Source: Anthostomella pinea (taxonomy: Eukaryota > Ascomycota > Sordariomycetes > Xylariales > Xylariaceae). Taken from it: a stretch of 64,000 bases of DNA. Below are positions 22,857-36,681 of this stretch, in pieces. Position 1 is the first letter of the stretch. Every line of letters begins with the position of its first letter. Below the pieces are notes generated by a model that worked only from the letters and a program-made list of their open reading frames with translations, was not told where the DNA came from and did not search any database. Where the stretch lies: positions 8,618,001 through 8,682,000 of the forward strand of contig CAUWAG010000003.1 in NCBI GenBank assembly GCA_963556695.1, in the 5' to 3' direction. A program made the translations under genes and the position numbers.

Positions 22857-24954
22857 TTAAAGCCTCGGAAGAACTCCGCTCGGTACCTCTTCATCAGCCA
22901 TATTATCTATATCGCTGGGGTTGCCCGGCTCGCGCACGGGAACAGCGATATAGCCCTCTTCCTTCATGTACACTGCATTATGGTCAGCAGCCTCGTACGG
23001 ATAAGCTCATCGATGAAGAATTGACTCACAATGCGGTCGGACAAAGATGCTCGCAAGCACCGCAAGTCCGAAAAGCGAGGCGAGGACAACGAAAAAGGCC
23101 TGGGGGTAAGTCTCGATGGTCGCGGCGTATATGCCGTTGAACAAAATCGGCGCAAAGACGCGGCCGAGCGCGTGCAAGAGGCCCATTGCGCCCAATAACG
23201 AACCAACGCGCTCGGCCGGGACGTGCTTCGTAACCGAACTCTGGATCGTCGCGCCTGCGAGGCCACCGAAGGCCGTGATGATACCAGATACCACGAACAG
23301 CTCCTCCTTGCGGGCAAAGATATAGCCGATGATGCCAGCAAGGTCGCTGACGAGGGCGAAGCGTAGAAGCCAGACGTCGAGGTTGTCGGCGCCGGAATTG
23401 GTCTCCACGTCGTGAAGGCTGCCGCTCAACTCCCTCTTGCGACGGAGGGGTCGGATGCGGAAGATGTAGTTGACGAGGGGGAAGAATCCGAGCAGGATAA
23501 CGACTCGAGATAAGCTCACGATGGAGACGAAACGCGCTGCCTCGGGCGTTTCCCAGCCAAACATGAATTCGGAATACAGGACGGTAACGGTTCCGGACCC
23601 TATCGCCGTACCCATGATGATAGTATCGACAATAGCGAAGAGTATAAGGTTCCGCCGTAAAGCGCGGTTGTGAGCTCCATGTGGCCATAGTATCTTCAGT
23701 GGTGCGAAAGGGTTGGCACTGAAGATGAAGGGCAACCAGGTCCCCAGGTTGTCGACCATCAAACTCGACAGCCGTGGTCCCACGATTCTAGTCACAGATT
23801 CCGGAAGGGACCCGTCGACGGCTTGCATATCGGCGCGGTGCTTCTCGCGCGCAATCTCCTGGCGCTTCTTCGACATCGACTCCGGCAGAACGAACCAGAA
23901 GAACAGGATGACGAATATGTGACAGCCGAGCACCACGTAGAATATGACCAACAGGGAGCCAGTCCACTTGACAAAGTAGCTAGCTACGAGCGGCCCAAAT
24001 GCCAGCCCCGTGAAGAGGCAGGCGTGCAGGTACCCAACGAAGACTCCGCGCTTCGAGGGGGGCGTGCAGTCGCTCGTGTACGCGTTGGCCAGCACACTGC
24101 CTGCCGTGAAGGACCCGGTGACACCGTCGAAGAAAGCCCCGAGGATTATCCAGTGGAAGTCGACGCTGTCCGGGAACTTGGCTGCCAGGATGGTGATGAC
24201 CTCGGCGAGCACACCGCCGCACGAGGCGATGACCATCAACCGTGTGCGGCCATAGCGATCGGATAACGAGCCCAACTTCGGTGCTGTGATCGCGCTCAAG
24301 CCGCCGGTCAAGGCGCCTATGATCAATGTGAAAGTCGCAACGCTCTTCTGGACGGACGCCGAGGCATTGCATTGCGGATTGTTGCCGCCGATGATTACCG
24401 GCGAGAAAGTGAAGGCCGAGTCGAGGGCCTGTTGTTCGGAGAAGTATTGACGGCAGACGAGGTCAACGATCCTGCAAGTCCATGTCAAGTCAGTGACGGT
24501 TGCGCGACGAGCGAAGAGCTTGCGAGTCTGTGGTCCTTACAGGTTGATTTTCGGCACGAGAATGCCTCCAAATGCCAACGTAAACAGGAAGTATGGCGGT
24601 AGGAGCCAGTATACCTGATACCCGGGTCAGTTCAGTACCCAGAGTGCCGGTAAAGCTTGGAATTCCCGGGGCGGACGCCAACGCCAACGGCCGGTAACGT
24701 ACGGACGGTCTCCTCCACCATACGATGTCCTCGAAACCCTCCGATCCTTCCCAAGCGTGTGTTCTTTTCCCATTGCCATTGCCATTGCCATTGCCATCGT
24801 TCGCTGCTACGTCTCCTTGTCCTTCCTGCTCGGCGGCGCCCGCGCCAATGAGCGGAGTCGTTTCTGCCGGCTCGTCGTATTGTCCCTCTGCCTCGGCGTC
24901 TATCAGGGTAATACCCCTGCTGCTATGCTTCCCCGGTTGCGCTTCGCTCGTCAT
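22857..24954 (-). CDS. MFS transporter (tetracycline/folate-carrier-like)
   Basis: Major-facilitator membrane carrier, 627 residues, four exons: 24954-24703, 24614-24541, 24471-23030, 22972-22857, with introns of 88, 69 and 57 bp. The N-tail contains TTPLIG and an Asn-Gly repeat, then WWRRPSVYWLLPPYFLFT enters the first membrane helix. Exon 2 is only 74 nt and completes VPKINL, joined to IVDLVCRQYF. The MFS signature is GSLSDRYGRTRLM. A large cytosolic loop (SKKRQEIAREKHR) separates the two halves. The last exon adds a hydrophilic tail (YMKEEGYIAVPVREPGNP). It resembles eukaryotic HIAT1/PCFT-type MFS proteins; the substrate is unknown. Confidence 0.9.
24770..24800. repeat. Coding microsatellite (CCATTG)n
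   Basis: About five copies of CCATTG lie inside exon 1 of the MFS gene and encode an alternating Asn-Gly run in its cytosolic N-tail. The hexamer keeps the frame whatever its length, so length variation between strains would be tolerated. Confidence 0.85.
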
Positions 24955-26073
24955 GGTGAAAGTTCGCTGGCTTTGGTCGTCTAAGTGTGTTGGAGACTCC
25001 TCGTGGGTACCGCTTTATGCGTATTCGAAGAGTGGCGGCTCGCGTTGGAACTCGTGATCGCGCTGGGAAGTCTAGTTGAAAGCCCGCGAGAAGGGGCGAT
25101 CGTCGAAGTTCGTTATGTCGTTATCGTGGAGTAATGGTACAATACAAGAGCTCGCGATCCCATGTCCCACTAATAGCTATCGTGGTAAGCACTAATCTCG
25201 GGGTCATCGGCGGACTTCCGTCAATGACGCTGGGTCCGAGGCGAGGAGAGTATAAGAGTATACAATTGGAGATCTACCCCATCTCTTGAAGGTACAGACG
25301 AAGAACAACGGTGTGCACTGGGCAAGAAAGCAGAGGTTATCAACTGCGGCGGAGACAGATGCGAAAGTGGGAAGAGGTGGGCTATCGTGGACAAGAATGC
25401 CATGGCTGCTGATTATCAATGCTATCAAGTCGAGGTGGGCCGTCCAGTCGTCGATGATGCGCTAGGTTGTGCAGCTGGGGATTACCGCCAAGCTGGGCAG
25501 CTGGGCTGTCTCACTCTCACATCCCTGTCGTCCCCAACCGGCGGCAGGTGGTGGGCTTGGGCGGCTGCTTATGGCACGAAAAGTTGATTGATAATCCATC
25601 CAATCCTACTGCATCTATTCGGACCTTATTGGAAGCTCCCAGGCTCCCCGATGCTGTTCAAGACGTGAGAAGCCGCAAGCCAATAGAACCCCAGGAGGCT
25701 GGACACTGGAGAGGTTAGCAGGCTGCCACGCAGTCGTAATGCTATTCCGGTCCGCGTTAAGGGGTATCAGACTCGGGTTCATTCTTCAACCCGAAAAGAT
25801 AAACCTTGATTCATCCTGCGGCCAGCACATCAGATCAATGACGCACTGATGTTTCCTGGCGCCGCTGTTAATAAGCCACCGTTGGGGGTTGCAAGCTTGG
25901 GACACTTATGCACTTGGATACCATCTCGAAGCCGGCAGCAGAATGGGGATGGCTGCTCGAGGCTGCGAGGAATAACGTCGCTATACGCCATTCGTACATA
26001 GCCGCTTTTGTCTATGTGATATATTGATACACAGCATGAATGCCTATATGGCTGACATAATCCCATGTTGCCG
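24955..26073. other. Spacer between MFS carrier and ferrochelatase
   Basis: Upstream region of the MFS gene and the presumed 3' end of the ferrochelatase gene. Open frames here are short and without motif. Confidence 0.5.
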
Positions 26074-27449
<1,376 letters not shown>

Positions 27450-28084
27450 TGTGCCGATATTCCTGCAAATAGGAGCTCAAGGGGACGCTGAATGTTCCAG
27501 GAGCAAGCTGTAGAAGTTGGGTATCTGAAAGGTGGAAGGAACTGGCGCTGGTTCTTTTGGCGACATCAATGACAGCATGCCATCCCGGCTCATGTCCCAC
27601 CCGCTCGGGCTCGGCAGTGCGAGCTACCGCCGAATATTTCTTTTTCTTCTCATGAATCCAGATATCCACTGCTCGGCGCGTTAAGCCAATAAATGATGCC
27701 CCTTTGCTCACCTGCACCCTCAGTACGGCCTAGATTCGCGCTTGGGGTTGGCCAAAGCTTCCAGAACTGCCTGGCAGCTGCCCCGCTCACGTCACCTGAC
27801 AGCGCGGGTGCCTGCAGCATTCCTTTGTCTCGACGACGCGCCTGGCAGTCCGAGACACGCGACGTCTGCCTGAAATCGAGGTCGTGTGAGTCTAGTATCC
27901 AACAGTCTGATTATCACAGTGTTGATCCCAGACTCAACCTTTGGGGGCATCATTCAACTACCTTCTAAGGATAGTGTTCACGACCAAGCTACGCGACACT
28001 TAACATATCCCATCTGTTACCATACCCACTGTCACCACATCCGCCAATCACACCGGCTGCTCGACCTGAGAAGCATCAGTGACC
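27450..28084. promoter_or_regulatory. Divergent promoter between ferrochelatase and ku70
   Basis: 635 bp separate the two start codons. CCAAT boxes are visible at 27686-27690 and 28044-28048. CCAAT is the target of the fungal HAP complex, which governs iron and heme genes, so the first is a reasonable candidate element for the ferrochelatase gene. This is inference from the motif alone. Confidence 0.5.
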
Positions 28085-30144
28085 ATGGCAGACCGGAGTG
28101 ATTACTATGCGAGAAGAGACGACGAAGAGGAAGAGGAAGAAGATGCCCTTGATGAGCATGTATGCGAACACTTGCCCCTTGCCAAACCCATGACTGACTC
28201 TTCCTCAGGACTACAAGGCTCAGAAGGATGCTCTCATCTTCGCCATTGACGTCAGCAAGTCAATGCTCAAGCCTCCGCCCGAGTCCGACGACAAGAAGGC
28301 CGACAAGGATCCGCCCGTGTATGCTGCCCTAAAATGTGCTTACCAGGTGATGCAGCAGCGCATCATCTCCAACCCGAAAGACATGATGGCCATCATACTC
28401 TATGACACCGAGGCCAAACCCAGTGAAGGCTTCTCCGCGTACGCCAATTGCTACGTCTATACCGATCTCGATGTCCCTGCAGCTGAAGACGTGAAGGCCT
28501 TGAAGAGCTTTGTCGAGGATGGTGACGACGCTGATGAGATCTTGGTACCTTCGGAGAAGGAGGGCAGCCTTTACAACATCCTTAGCCTAGCAAACACCCT
28601 CTTCACCACCAAGGCGCCCAACTTTGGATCGAAGAGGCTCTTCATCATCACGGATAATGATCAGCCTTTTTCTGATAACGACAAGAAGACCAGAGATCAC
28701 GCGCTGACGCGCGCCAAGGACCTCTACGACCTTGGAGTCAAGGTTGATGTTTTCCCAATCACACGTGGAGATGAAAAGTTTGACTTTGGCAAGTTCTACG
28801 ATGTAGGTATACGTCAGCTTTGTCAATCTTGATTTCGTTGACCAACGGTAACAGGATATGATCTATCGTGATCCGGTTGCCGATGAGATAACTCCCGGAA
28901 GAATCACGGCATCCAAGTCGGGTGATGGTATGACCTTGCTCAACTCGTTGGTCTCCAACATCAGCTCCAGACAGACACCGAAAAGGGCGTATTTCAGTAA
29001 TATGGCATTTGAGATTGGGCCAGGATTTACCATTTCTGTCAAGGGGTTCAACATCATACAAAAGCAGGCGGCTGCAAGAAGCTGCTACGTTTGGCTTGAG
29101 GGTGAGAAGGCTCAGATTGCTGTGGGTGAGAGCGCTCATCTTGCCGCGGACAGCGCCAGATCGGTGGAAAAAGTAGAGGTGAAGAAGGCCTACAAATTTG
29201 GTGGGGAATTCGTCCACTTCACCGAAGAGGAGCAGAAGTCTGTTAAACAGTTTGGCGGGCCCGTTATCCGAATCATCGGCTTCAAGGATCGGCCCCAGTT
29301 GAAGATCTGGCAGTCGGTCAAGAAGTCCATCTACATCTTCCCCAGCGAAGTTGGCTACGTCGGGTCCACGCGTGTCTTCACAGCCCTGTGGCAGAAGCTG
29401 CTGAAATCCAACAAAGTAGGCATTGCGTGGCACATTGCTCGGAAGAACGGCAATCCCCAGCTCGTGGCTATCATACCCTCAAGGTCTCCTTCCGATGAAA
29501 AGTCAGGCACGCCGTTTATGCCCGCTGGCTTGTGGCTCTACCCCATCCCGTTTGCCGACGACGTGCGTGAAGGTCCCGAGAAACCCGGAATCATGCGTAC
29601 CACAGACGAACTGACCGACAAGATGAACACTATTGTCCGACAGCTGCAACTTCCGGCTGCCACGTACGATCCTTCAAAGTATCCCAACCCGGCTCTCCAG
29701 TGGCACTACAGGATTTTACAAGCTCTTGCATTGGAGGAGGAAGTTCCGGAGCAGCCAGTTGACCTGACTGTTCCCAAGTACCGTGCCATTCACAAGCGGT
29801 GCGGTGGGTACATAGAGGAGTGGGCCCAGGAAGCCGACGACGCATTAGGCAAGGTGCAAGAGCAAAAGGCGATCAAGCGAGACTTGGATAACGATGATGA
29901 GGATGATGACGATGAACCTCGGCCAGCGAAGAAAGCGAGAGCGCCGGCAGCCAAGCCGAGCTCGAAGGCAGCTGCAGGTGGTGTGAGCGACGCTGAGCTG
30001 TCCAAGAGAAGCGCTGCGGACACCTTGAAAAAACTGACGGTTGCCGAGCTCAAGGCCATCATGGGCGAGCGTGGCATCGACACCAAGGGCCTGAAGAAGG
30101 ACCTCGTCGACCGGCTCGATGAGTGGATTGAAGAAAACGTATGA
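28085..30144 (+). CDS. ku70: ATP-dependent DNA helicase II subunit 1 (Ku70)
   Basis: DNA-end-binding subunit that pairs with Ku80 in non-homologous end joining and telomere maintenance in the nucleus. 652 residues in three exons (28085-28159, 28209-28802, 28855-30144; introns 49 and 52 bp). The first exon encodes an acidic N-tail. Next is the von Willebrand A-like domain beginning [12 protein letters not shown]. The beta-barrel and Ku core follow ([52 protein letters not shown]). A bipartite basic patch ([10 protein letters not shown]) is a nuclear localisation signal. The last 40 residues form a SAP DNA-binding domain ([19 protein letters not shown]). Length and domain order match fungal Ku70 (mus-51 in Neurospora). 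exo70 follows on the same strand. Confidence 0.97.
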
Positions 30145-30678
30145 TAGTGTCTAGTACCTGACCTTGGCACTCTATGGTACCTAAGTAGGTAAGGGTAGTA
30201 GGTAAGGGTAGTAGGTGGTGGGTCTACTTGTACAACACATGTGCTTCGCTTAGGTCCCAGGGTCTGTACACGTATTCAAAAGAATGAAGATAAGGTATCT
30301 CGCCTACAGAGATCTGGTTCACGTTTACTTCACGTTCCAGATACTCCCTAGAATCATTAATGGGGGTGGCTCTAGCGTCCCGAGAACCGGGGCGCGGAAT
30401 GAGCCGAAGTGTTACCCCGGGCCTGCAGCGGAGCCGCACCCCATTCATCATTCCCCAACCTAGTTCCCAACTCAACATCACAGCTTGTTCCCTGACATTG
30501 CGACAACTATCCTACTGTCAACCTCGCGATACTCATGACCGTGACTCACCTTTCGCAAGACGCCCATGCATCCGGAATGATCGCGAGCCATATAACGGCC
30601 AAGAGACGAACCGCGCCCCTCCTTCATCTGTCTGGCGCGTACTCCTACTACGGCCTCTTGCGCGCCGGCGAAGGGAAC
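30145..30678. other. ku70-exo70 spacer
   Basis: A short repeat of TAGGTAAGGGTAG-like units lies at 30186-30216, then the exo70 promoter and leader. The exo70 reading frame stays open upstream to 30535, but that peptide is not conserved-looking. Confidence 0.5.
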
Positions 30679-32619
30679 ATGGCTGTCGGAATGAGCAATA
30701 GTCGTCACGCCGCGGACGAGGAGGCCCGTGCCGAGGTCGATGTATTGAATTCGCGATTGGAAAAGACGACGCAATTGACCAAGAAGATTCAAGCCTGTCT
30801 GGGGAGGTTGGAAACCACTGGGAAGAGTGTGCGCGACGTGTCGGGTCCCCTTACCGGCGAGACAAAGAAGCTACAAATCCTGGGGAACAGTAAGAACACC
30901 GACAAGCCCGACTTTGGAGCCACTGATGCTGACGTCGCGACCTTACTAGACATCGATGGGGTAATAGCGGCCATCGAGCGACTCCGTCAGCCTGCCGACT
31001 CCAAGAACGATGAAGAGAACATCATCCGACAGGGTCCTGAGAAGGCCGGGTTGTCCAACTACCTCAACTCCATCAAAAGGCTCAACAAGGCTCTCGAGAA
31101 TATGAAGACTTCAAATCTGCGCTCGAATCAGCAGACCATGACAGACCTTCAGCGAATGATCAAGACCGGACACACCCAACTCGAAAACTCCTTCGACAAG
31201 CTGCTGCGAGGCGAGACGCCACGATCCATCGAACCGCTGAGCTTCATTACAAAGGACAAGCCATTTCCTCTAGTGACCCAGGACAGTATAACCAAGCTGA
31301 GCCTGATGAATTCCTACGTCTCTGGCAACACTTCTTCCGAAAACCCCTTGATCAAGATATATGCAGATGTCCGAGGACCCTACTTATCGCAGAGCTTGGT
31401 GAACTCGGCTTACGCAAGCGTCAATACGGTCAAGAAGAAGAGCGCTGATGCCATCTACCGGGCGGGAGATAACGGCATTAGTATGTATGCCAAGTCTATG
31501 GAGGGTCTATTCGTGGCCGAGTATGACAACATCTGCAGTATCTTCATGCGGCAAGATTGGGGGCCGGCTTTCCAGATCGTTTGCCAGGCTCCGCTAGCTG
31601 AGCTGGCGCGAACCATCAGGGAGCTGAACAACCACATCAAGCAACATCTTAATACGGACTGTTATCTTGCATACGAGGTAACGGAAGTAATGTCTAATCT
31701 GTCCAACAACATCGAGACCCGAACGGGCGAGCTCAAGTCTTCGCTGGCCGCCGCACTCAAACCAGTGCGTGAGACCGGCAAATTATCATTGGGCGAGCTG
31801 CTTGACGACACGAAGCGAAAGGTGGCGTCGATACAAGTTCTCCCACCAGACGGATCTCCAATGCCTGTGGTTTCAGACACAATGCGACGTTTGCAAACCA
31901 TGGTTGATTTCCTGCGACCAATATCGAGTATTATGATATCGCTGGGCGACGGTGGCTGGAAGTCGGCAGCGAACATCAGTATGGACGCAATTCCGAGCTT
32001 AGCATCGTTCGATGTCGGTGCAGATGGGAAGGAGATCTTCGCACACTACTGTACCGACACCATTGACTCGCTGATGGTGGCACTCGAGGGGAAGGCAAGG
32101 GTCCTCCTCAAGGCCAAGTCGGTCCTTGGGGTCTTCCTCGCCAACAACGTCACCATCGTCGAACGCATGATCACGAATTCCGACCTCAAGCCGCTTCTGG
32201 AAGGCAGACTGGCTTCAATGGACGCATGGCGCAAGAAAGCGAAAGCCTTCTACACCGAGTCTTGCAGAGACGTGTCGATGCATCTGTTCGACGTGATAAA
32301 AACGAACAAATCGCAGCGACCGCCTTCAGGTTCGAATGAGTCCGCCTCGATTCTCAAGGGGCTCAGCACCAAGGACAAGGACAGCATCAAGGCCAAATTC
32401 CTGACCTTCAACACGGAATTCGACGCTCTTGTGGCTCGACACAAGACATACAGCATGGAACGCGAAGTCAGACAAATGTTTGCGAAGGACATGCAGCAAA
32501 TGCTCGAGCCTCTCTACAACCGTTTCTGGGACCGGTATCATGAGATAGACAAGGGCAGGGGCAAATACGTCAAATACGACAAGTCGTCTATTGCTGCCGT
32601 CTTCCTGTCTCTGTATTGA
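30679..32619 (+). CDS. exo70: Exocyst complex subunit Exo70
   Basis: Subunit of the exocyst, which tethers secretory vesicles to the plasma membrane at hyphal tips and septa, binding Rho GTPases and PI(4,5)P2. A single exon of 646 residues. The ATG at 30679 (MAVGMSNSRHAADEEARAEV) is preferred over the upstream in-frame ATG at 30535 because fungal homologues begin at this point. The N-terminal third is coiled coil (NSRLEKTTQLTKKIQACLGR). The C-terminal helical bundle ends in the conserved, basic KYVKYDKSSIAAVFLSLY used for lipid binding. Length is typical. Confidence 0.94.
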   Translation: MAVGMSNSRHAADEEARAEVDVLNSRLEKTTQLTKKIQACLGRLETTGKSVRDVSGPLTGETKKLQILGNSKNTDKPDFGATDADVATLLDIDGVIAAIERLRQPADSKNDEENIIRQGPEKAGLSNYLNSIKRLNKALENMKTSNLRSNQQTMTDLQRMIKTGHTQLENSFDKLLRGETPRSIEPLSFITKDKPFPLVTQDSITKLSLMNSYVSGNTSSENPLIKIYADVRGPYLSQSLVNSAYASVNTVKKKSADAIYRAGDNGISMYAKSMEGLFVAEYDNICSIFMRQDWGPAFQIVCQAPLAELARTIRELNNHIKQHLNTDCYLAYEVTEVMSNLSNNIETRTGELKSSLAAALKPVRETGKLSLGELLDDTKRKVASIQVLPPDGSPMPVVSDTMRRLQTMVDFLRPISSIMISLGDGGWKSAANISMDAIPSLASFDVGADGKEIFAHYCTDTIDSLMVALEGKARVLLKAKSVLGVFLANNVTIVERMITNSDLKPLLEGRLASMDAWRKKAKAFYTESCRDVSMHLFDVIKTNKSQRPPSGSNESASILKGLSTKDKDSIKAKFLTFNTEFDALVARHKTYSMEREVRQMFAKDMQQMLEPLYNRFWDRYHEIDKGRGKYVKYDKSSIAAVFLSLY

Positions 32620-32833
32620 TGACCTTGTTGGTAGCATCCGACAGAGTCGTGGACCACGGCATCGACCCCGATACCATGGACGATCCCACCTTCGTTACCA
32701 ACCCTCGCAAAGGCTCGGACTGACACCACGCCATTCGTGACGGTCATCAGAACATCCACTGCTTGAGTACCAAGACCTGCTATGGTCGGCTGGAACCAAC
32801 CCGAAGCACTCGCGCATTTCCCGGAGCGGCAAA

Positions 32834-32863
32834 GCCATTGCTGGCCATTGCTGGCCATTGCTG
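32834..32863. repeat. Tandem repeat GCCATTGCTG, three perfect copies
   Basis: A 10-bp unit repeated three times without change, 215 bp beyond the exo70 stop. Confidence 0.9.
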
Positions 32864-34301
32864 AGGTGTGAGAGCCAAGTCGGACGTCAGTGGGGGTTCA
32901 GTGAGACAGCGTTTCCGAATCAAGGAATGATTCACGAAGGCTGTCATGTAATCCCCACGCAGACATCGCTTACAGCAAAAAGTTCGAATGCGTCTGTCGC
33001 TGTCATGATCACGGGTCAGCTTCTCGCTTACGAAGTCATGAAATATCAATAAGTGATATGTGACGGTGCATAGGCGGGCTTCTGAACAGCACAGGCATTG
33101 CTGATCCAAGCTGAGCTCCAAAGGCCTCTCCCAGTGAGAGCAGACAACGTATCACCACCCAGACTTAAGGAGTACTTGCATCATTGCGGTACAGGTCCGT
33201 TAGATAGGCCGTGCTTAACTCTGTCTTGCCTTATTCTCCGGCATCCATTCGGGTTGCGCGAGATCTTTGCTGGGCCTTGGCAATTACTGTGTGCTTTCTC
33301 CCGACCACACTTTTTGCTCGTATTCTGCACCATGCTCTTTCGAACCTTTCGTTCCAGATGACCGATCATTCGCCATTTCCGTGTGCCCATGCATATGACC
33401 GAAACAGCTCTGTACCCCGATGTCTCACTGCCTCTCAGGTCCGTCTACTGGGGCACCCGCACTCACCTTGAACCGGCTGCTGGCAAGTGTCGCTCTTTGG
33501 TACCGACGCAGCTGTCATGCCCCTGTCTCCGCCCACATACGTCGGCTATAGTTGGGATTTGTCTTCTTTGCAGGACATTGCGTGCAGGGAAGATCAGCGA
33601 AGACCAAAGACAAATCACCTGGGCACCAATGGGCCACATGCAGGCCAGTACCGCCGGTCCAGTTCGTCCGTACGAGGTGCGCCTGCAGCATGCGTGATGC
33701 ATGTCTGACAGCCCGCCGAGACCTACAGGAACCCCGGCAGCAGGCCCACAACTACATGCCCTATGTAGACCTACATACATACAATACCATACGACTGCAG
33801 CGCCAATGCTGCACCCAAAACGGGACAGTGCACGCCCGATTCAGGAATGTTCATCGCTCTGTTTTTTGCTGTCGGGGTCTGTTGAGCACCTGCATGCTGC
33901 TACGAGAAGGTCTGTCCCCGATGAGATGACACCTGCCATATGCGGCCGAAGCACGAATCGTATCCAGAACTGGACTGGCACATGACGGGGCGAGCTGCGA
34001 GGTACGAGAAGCCAGTGGAAGTGGACGGACGCAAGTCCTCTCGGATGGAGTGCCCTGCGGGCTGTCGGTCTGGACGTGCTGCTGGTTGGAGGGCACTGGT
34101 TCTCGTAGGGACGTTTGTGCCGTCGATGCTACTCACCTACCCAGGGGCGTGATGCGGATTCATTTTGTCTGGTTCGCTTCCGCTTTCTGGGCTCGCTTGC
34201 TCGGATGGTCAGCCGAATGATGGATGGACCGGTTGCATCACATTAGCTTCGGCTGCTTACTCCCAGCGTCCCAGCTTCGGGCTCGGCATCGCGTCCGGAT
34301 G

Positions 34302-34332
<31 letters not shown>
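34302..34332. repeat. Tetranucleotide microsatellite (TGCC)n
   Basis: About seven to eight uninterrupted copies of a CCTG/TGCC tetramer in non-coding DNA. Confidence 0.9.
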
Positions 34333-34334
<2 letters not shown>

Positions 34335-35164
34335 GGTTTCCGTCGCCTGGTTATGTCTCTCAGATTCTGGGGTTTTCTGTCTTCAGTCGGAACTACCGGA
34401 GATCGGCCGGCGCCGTATCAACACAGGCAGCTGAGGGGAACCCCCATACGAAATCGTATGGATTTTTTTATCGGTAGCTTAATGTCTCGGATCTCCGCCG
34501 GACTCCAGCTGGAGGAAAAGTAATATGCAGTTCTTCATGCTCCATCAGTAGTTAGGGGCGCACGTAGGACGGAATACGGTCCTCTCTGTCCAGATTGTCT
34601 CCGCTTTGATGGGATGTGATGGCGTGAGATATATCATGCAGCTCGCGTCATCCCGGTCTTCTGGCCCCCTGATCAGCGCCGCGGCGTCGAATCCTGACGG
34701 AGTGGCGACGTTGGGAGGTACGATATTTGATATAGCCCTATATAATATGATATCCCGCTTCTGGGAACATTGCTCCAAGGGAACTAACTGGCAGGACCCT
34801 CCCTCTGCCTCGCACCTCCGTCCATTTGGCACGGTCGACGGGGGTCCTGCAGGCTGGGCATGGTAGGGCAGGACGGGGAGTGGCGCGGGGCGGGGCGGCG
34901 TGGCGTGGGATAGATAGATAGGAGAAGACTGCAACGGTTAACCTGCCGCAGGAGGCAGTCATTCGCGGAGGAGTTGCACAGCAGCAGCAGGGCGACGTTT
35001 GACGCAACGAACCCAATACATCAATCATAAGGTAGTTGAGGGTGGTGATTCGACGCGTGTCAGACTAACTGGACTGCATACGCTCGCTCTACTCTTCCAT
35101 ATGGAACTTACGGACGTACGTGTAACTCACGTAACCTAGTACATACAAGCAGGGCGTCGAGTCA

Positions 35165-35192
35165 GCGCAGCGCAGCGCAGCGCAGCGCAGCC
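35165..35192. repeat. Pentanucleotide microsatellite (GCGCA)n
   Basis: Five copies of GCGCA in a row in non-coding DNA. Confidence 0.9.
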
Positions 35193-36681
35193 CTACCCTG
35201 TCAGTCAGGAGGAGAGGGAGATAGATGCTGAGTGCGGTGCGGCGGACCCGACGTTGCAGCCTTGCTGGTAGCTAGCGGAAGAGTGTACATAGGTATGCTC
35301 CAATGGTCATCGACCCGGCTAGCTAGCTGACAGGCAGGCAGGCTTGGGCGTTTTCTTTGCTCGGTTGCCTACCTCAAGTAGGTATGCAGTTGAGATCACG
35401 ATCGATGATATTCTTCGGCCCTTGTTGCTTGCGCGTCATTCGGAACGGGGTTGTGGACTTGCATGAGGAATGCCGGCTAGCTAAATAGGTACTGTAACCT
35501 AGGCAGATAATCTCTCCCCATACCAGACCGACCTTGGACCTATAGCACGCAATGGGGGATCCCGTCATCAAGCGAGTAAGCGTGGCATCACAGGCAAGCG
35601 TAGCATAAACTGGCAGGCGTGGCATACATGTAAGAGGCAAGTGAGAAAGCTAGGTAACGTTGGTAGTCTTGCCAATTATTTGTTCTTTGTTATTATGTGT
35701 GCCCGGGTGGCGGTCTACAGATGTCTGGATCTGTGATATGCGTGAAATACCGGAAAATGCCTCCGTCCGGAGTTGATGAAGACGATGATCTCGATGGTAT
35801 TCTCCAACTCCCAGTCTTCCCTCCTATGTGGAAGGCATAAGAGAACAGTCAGGACATAGTTGCTAGCAACAAGCCAGAGCCCCACCTAACCCCGAATCCG
35901 ATGCTCCTGCAGGACCCCGTCATCATCAGTCCACATGTGCGTGCCGTTCCCCCCATGCGGTGCCATCTCCCCCTGTGCTAATCCCCCCATAAGCGAAAAG
36001 TCCGGGACGGCCTTCTTCTAAGGTTTGTTGGTTGATCTGCCGCCCGTTCGTCCGTCCACGTGCAAGGAAAATACAAATCAGCGACTGAATGTGACAGCTT
36101 GGTATGCAGCAGCAACGAGTGACGATACAGCCAATGGGGAAGGCATGCTGTGAGCGAGCGACGCGAACCGTGGCCCGGAAAGTGGAGGGTGGTTGAGGCG
36201 GTCAAGGGCGATGATGGGGTGTTCGTCGTGATGGAGCGCCGTGCAGTACATGCAGACATGCCGCATGGGTGCCTTGTGTACACTGGGTACCAAATCAGGG
36301 CACGTCCGGGCAGAGGCGCCAAGATAGATCCATGGACGTATCATCGTCAGCCTTGCAGAGGGGGCCCGATGCAGACGGACGAGGACCATTGAGACCAGAG
36401 ACACAACTCACGCCGATGTGGAAGAAGAGGAGTCTCGGTCCTTGCGTTTCTCTCTGTGTGTGGTTTGGAGTGGTCCTCTCTGGAGTCTGTGGAACACTAG
36501 TCACAGCTGAAGAAAGGATGACTGCGTCTTCTAATGGTTTCAAGTCGGAAATCAACGAGTGAAGTGTGGTGGTGGCGCGGGTGAAGCTGCACTGTCTCAG
36601 ACGGTGGCCGTCAGTGGCAGCTCAGACGGCGTTCTAGAGCTGTCCTGAGGCTTGCAGCCAACCTAGGTGAGTACCGGCATC

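Larger units (their letters stand above)
32620..36681. other. Gene-poor stretch, left part
   Basis: No open frame here has a recognisable motif or codon bias. It contains several simple repeats: a 10-bp unit at 32834, a CCTG run at 34302 and a GCGCA run at 35165. Confidence 0.5.

Noticed and set aside
30535..30678. N-terminal extension of Exo70 from an upstream ATG
   Set aside because: The added 48 residues look unlike coding sequence, and fungal Exo70 proteins begin at the MAVG position.
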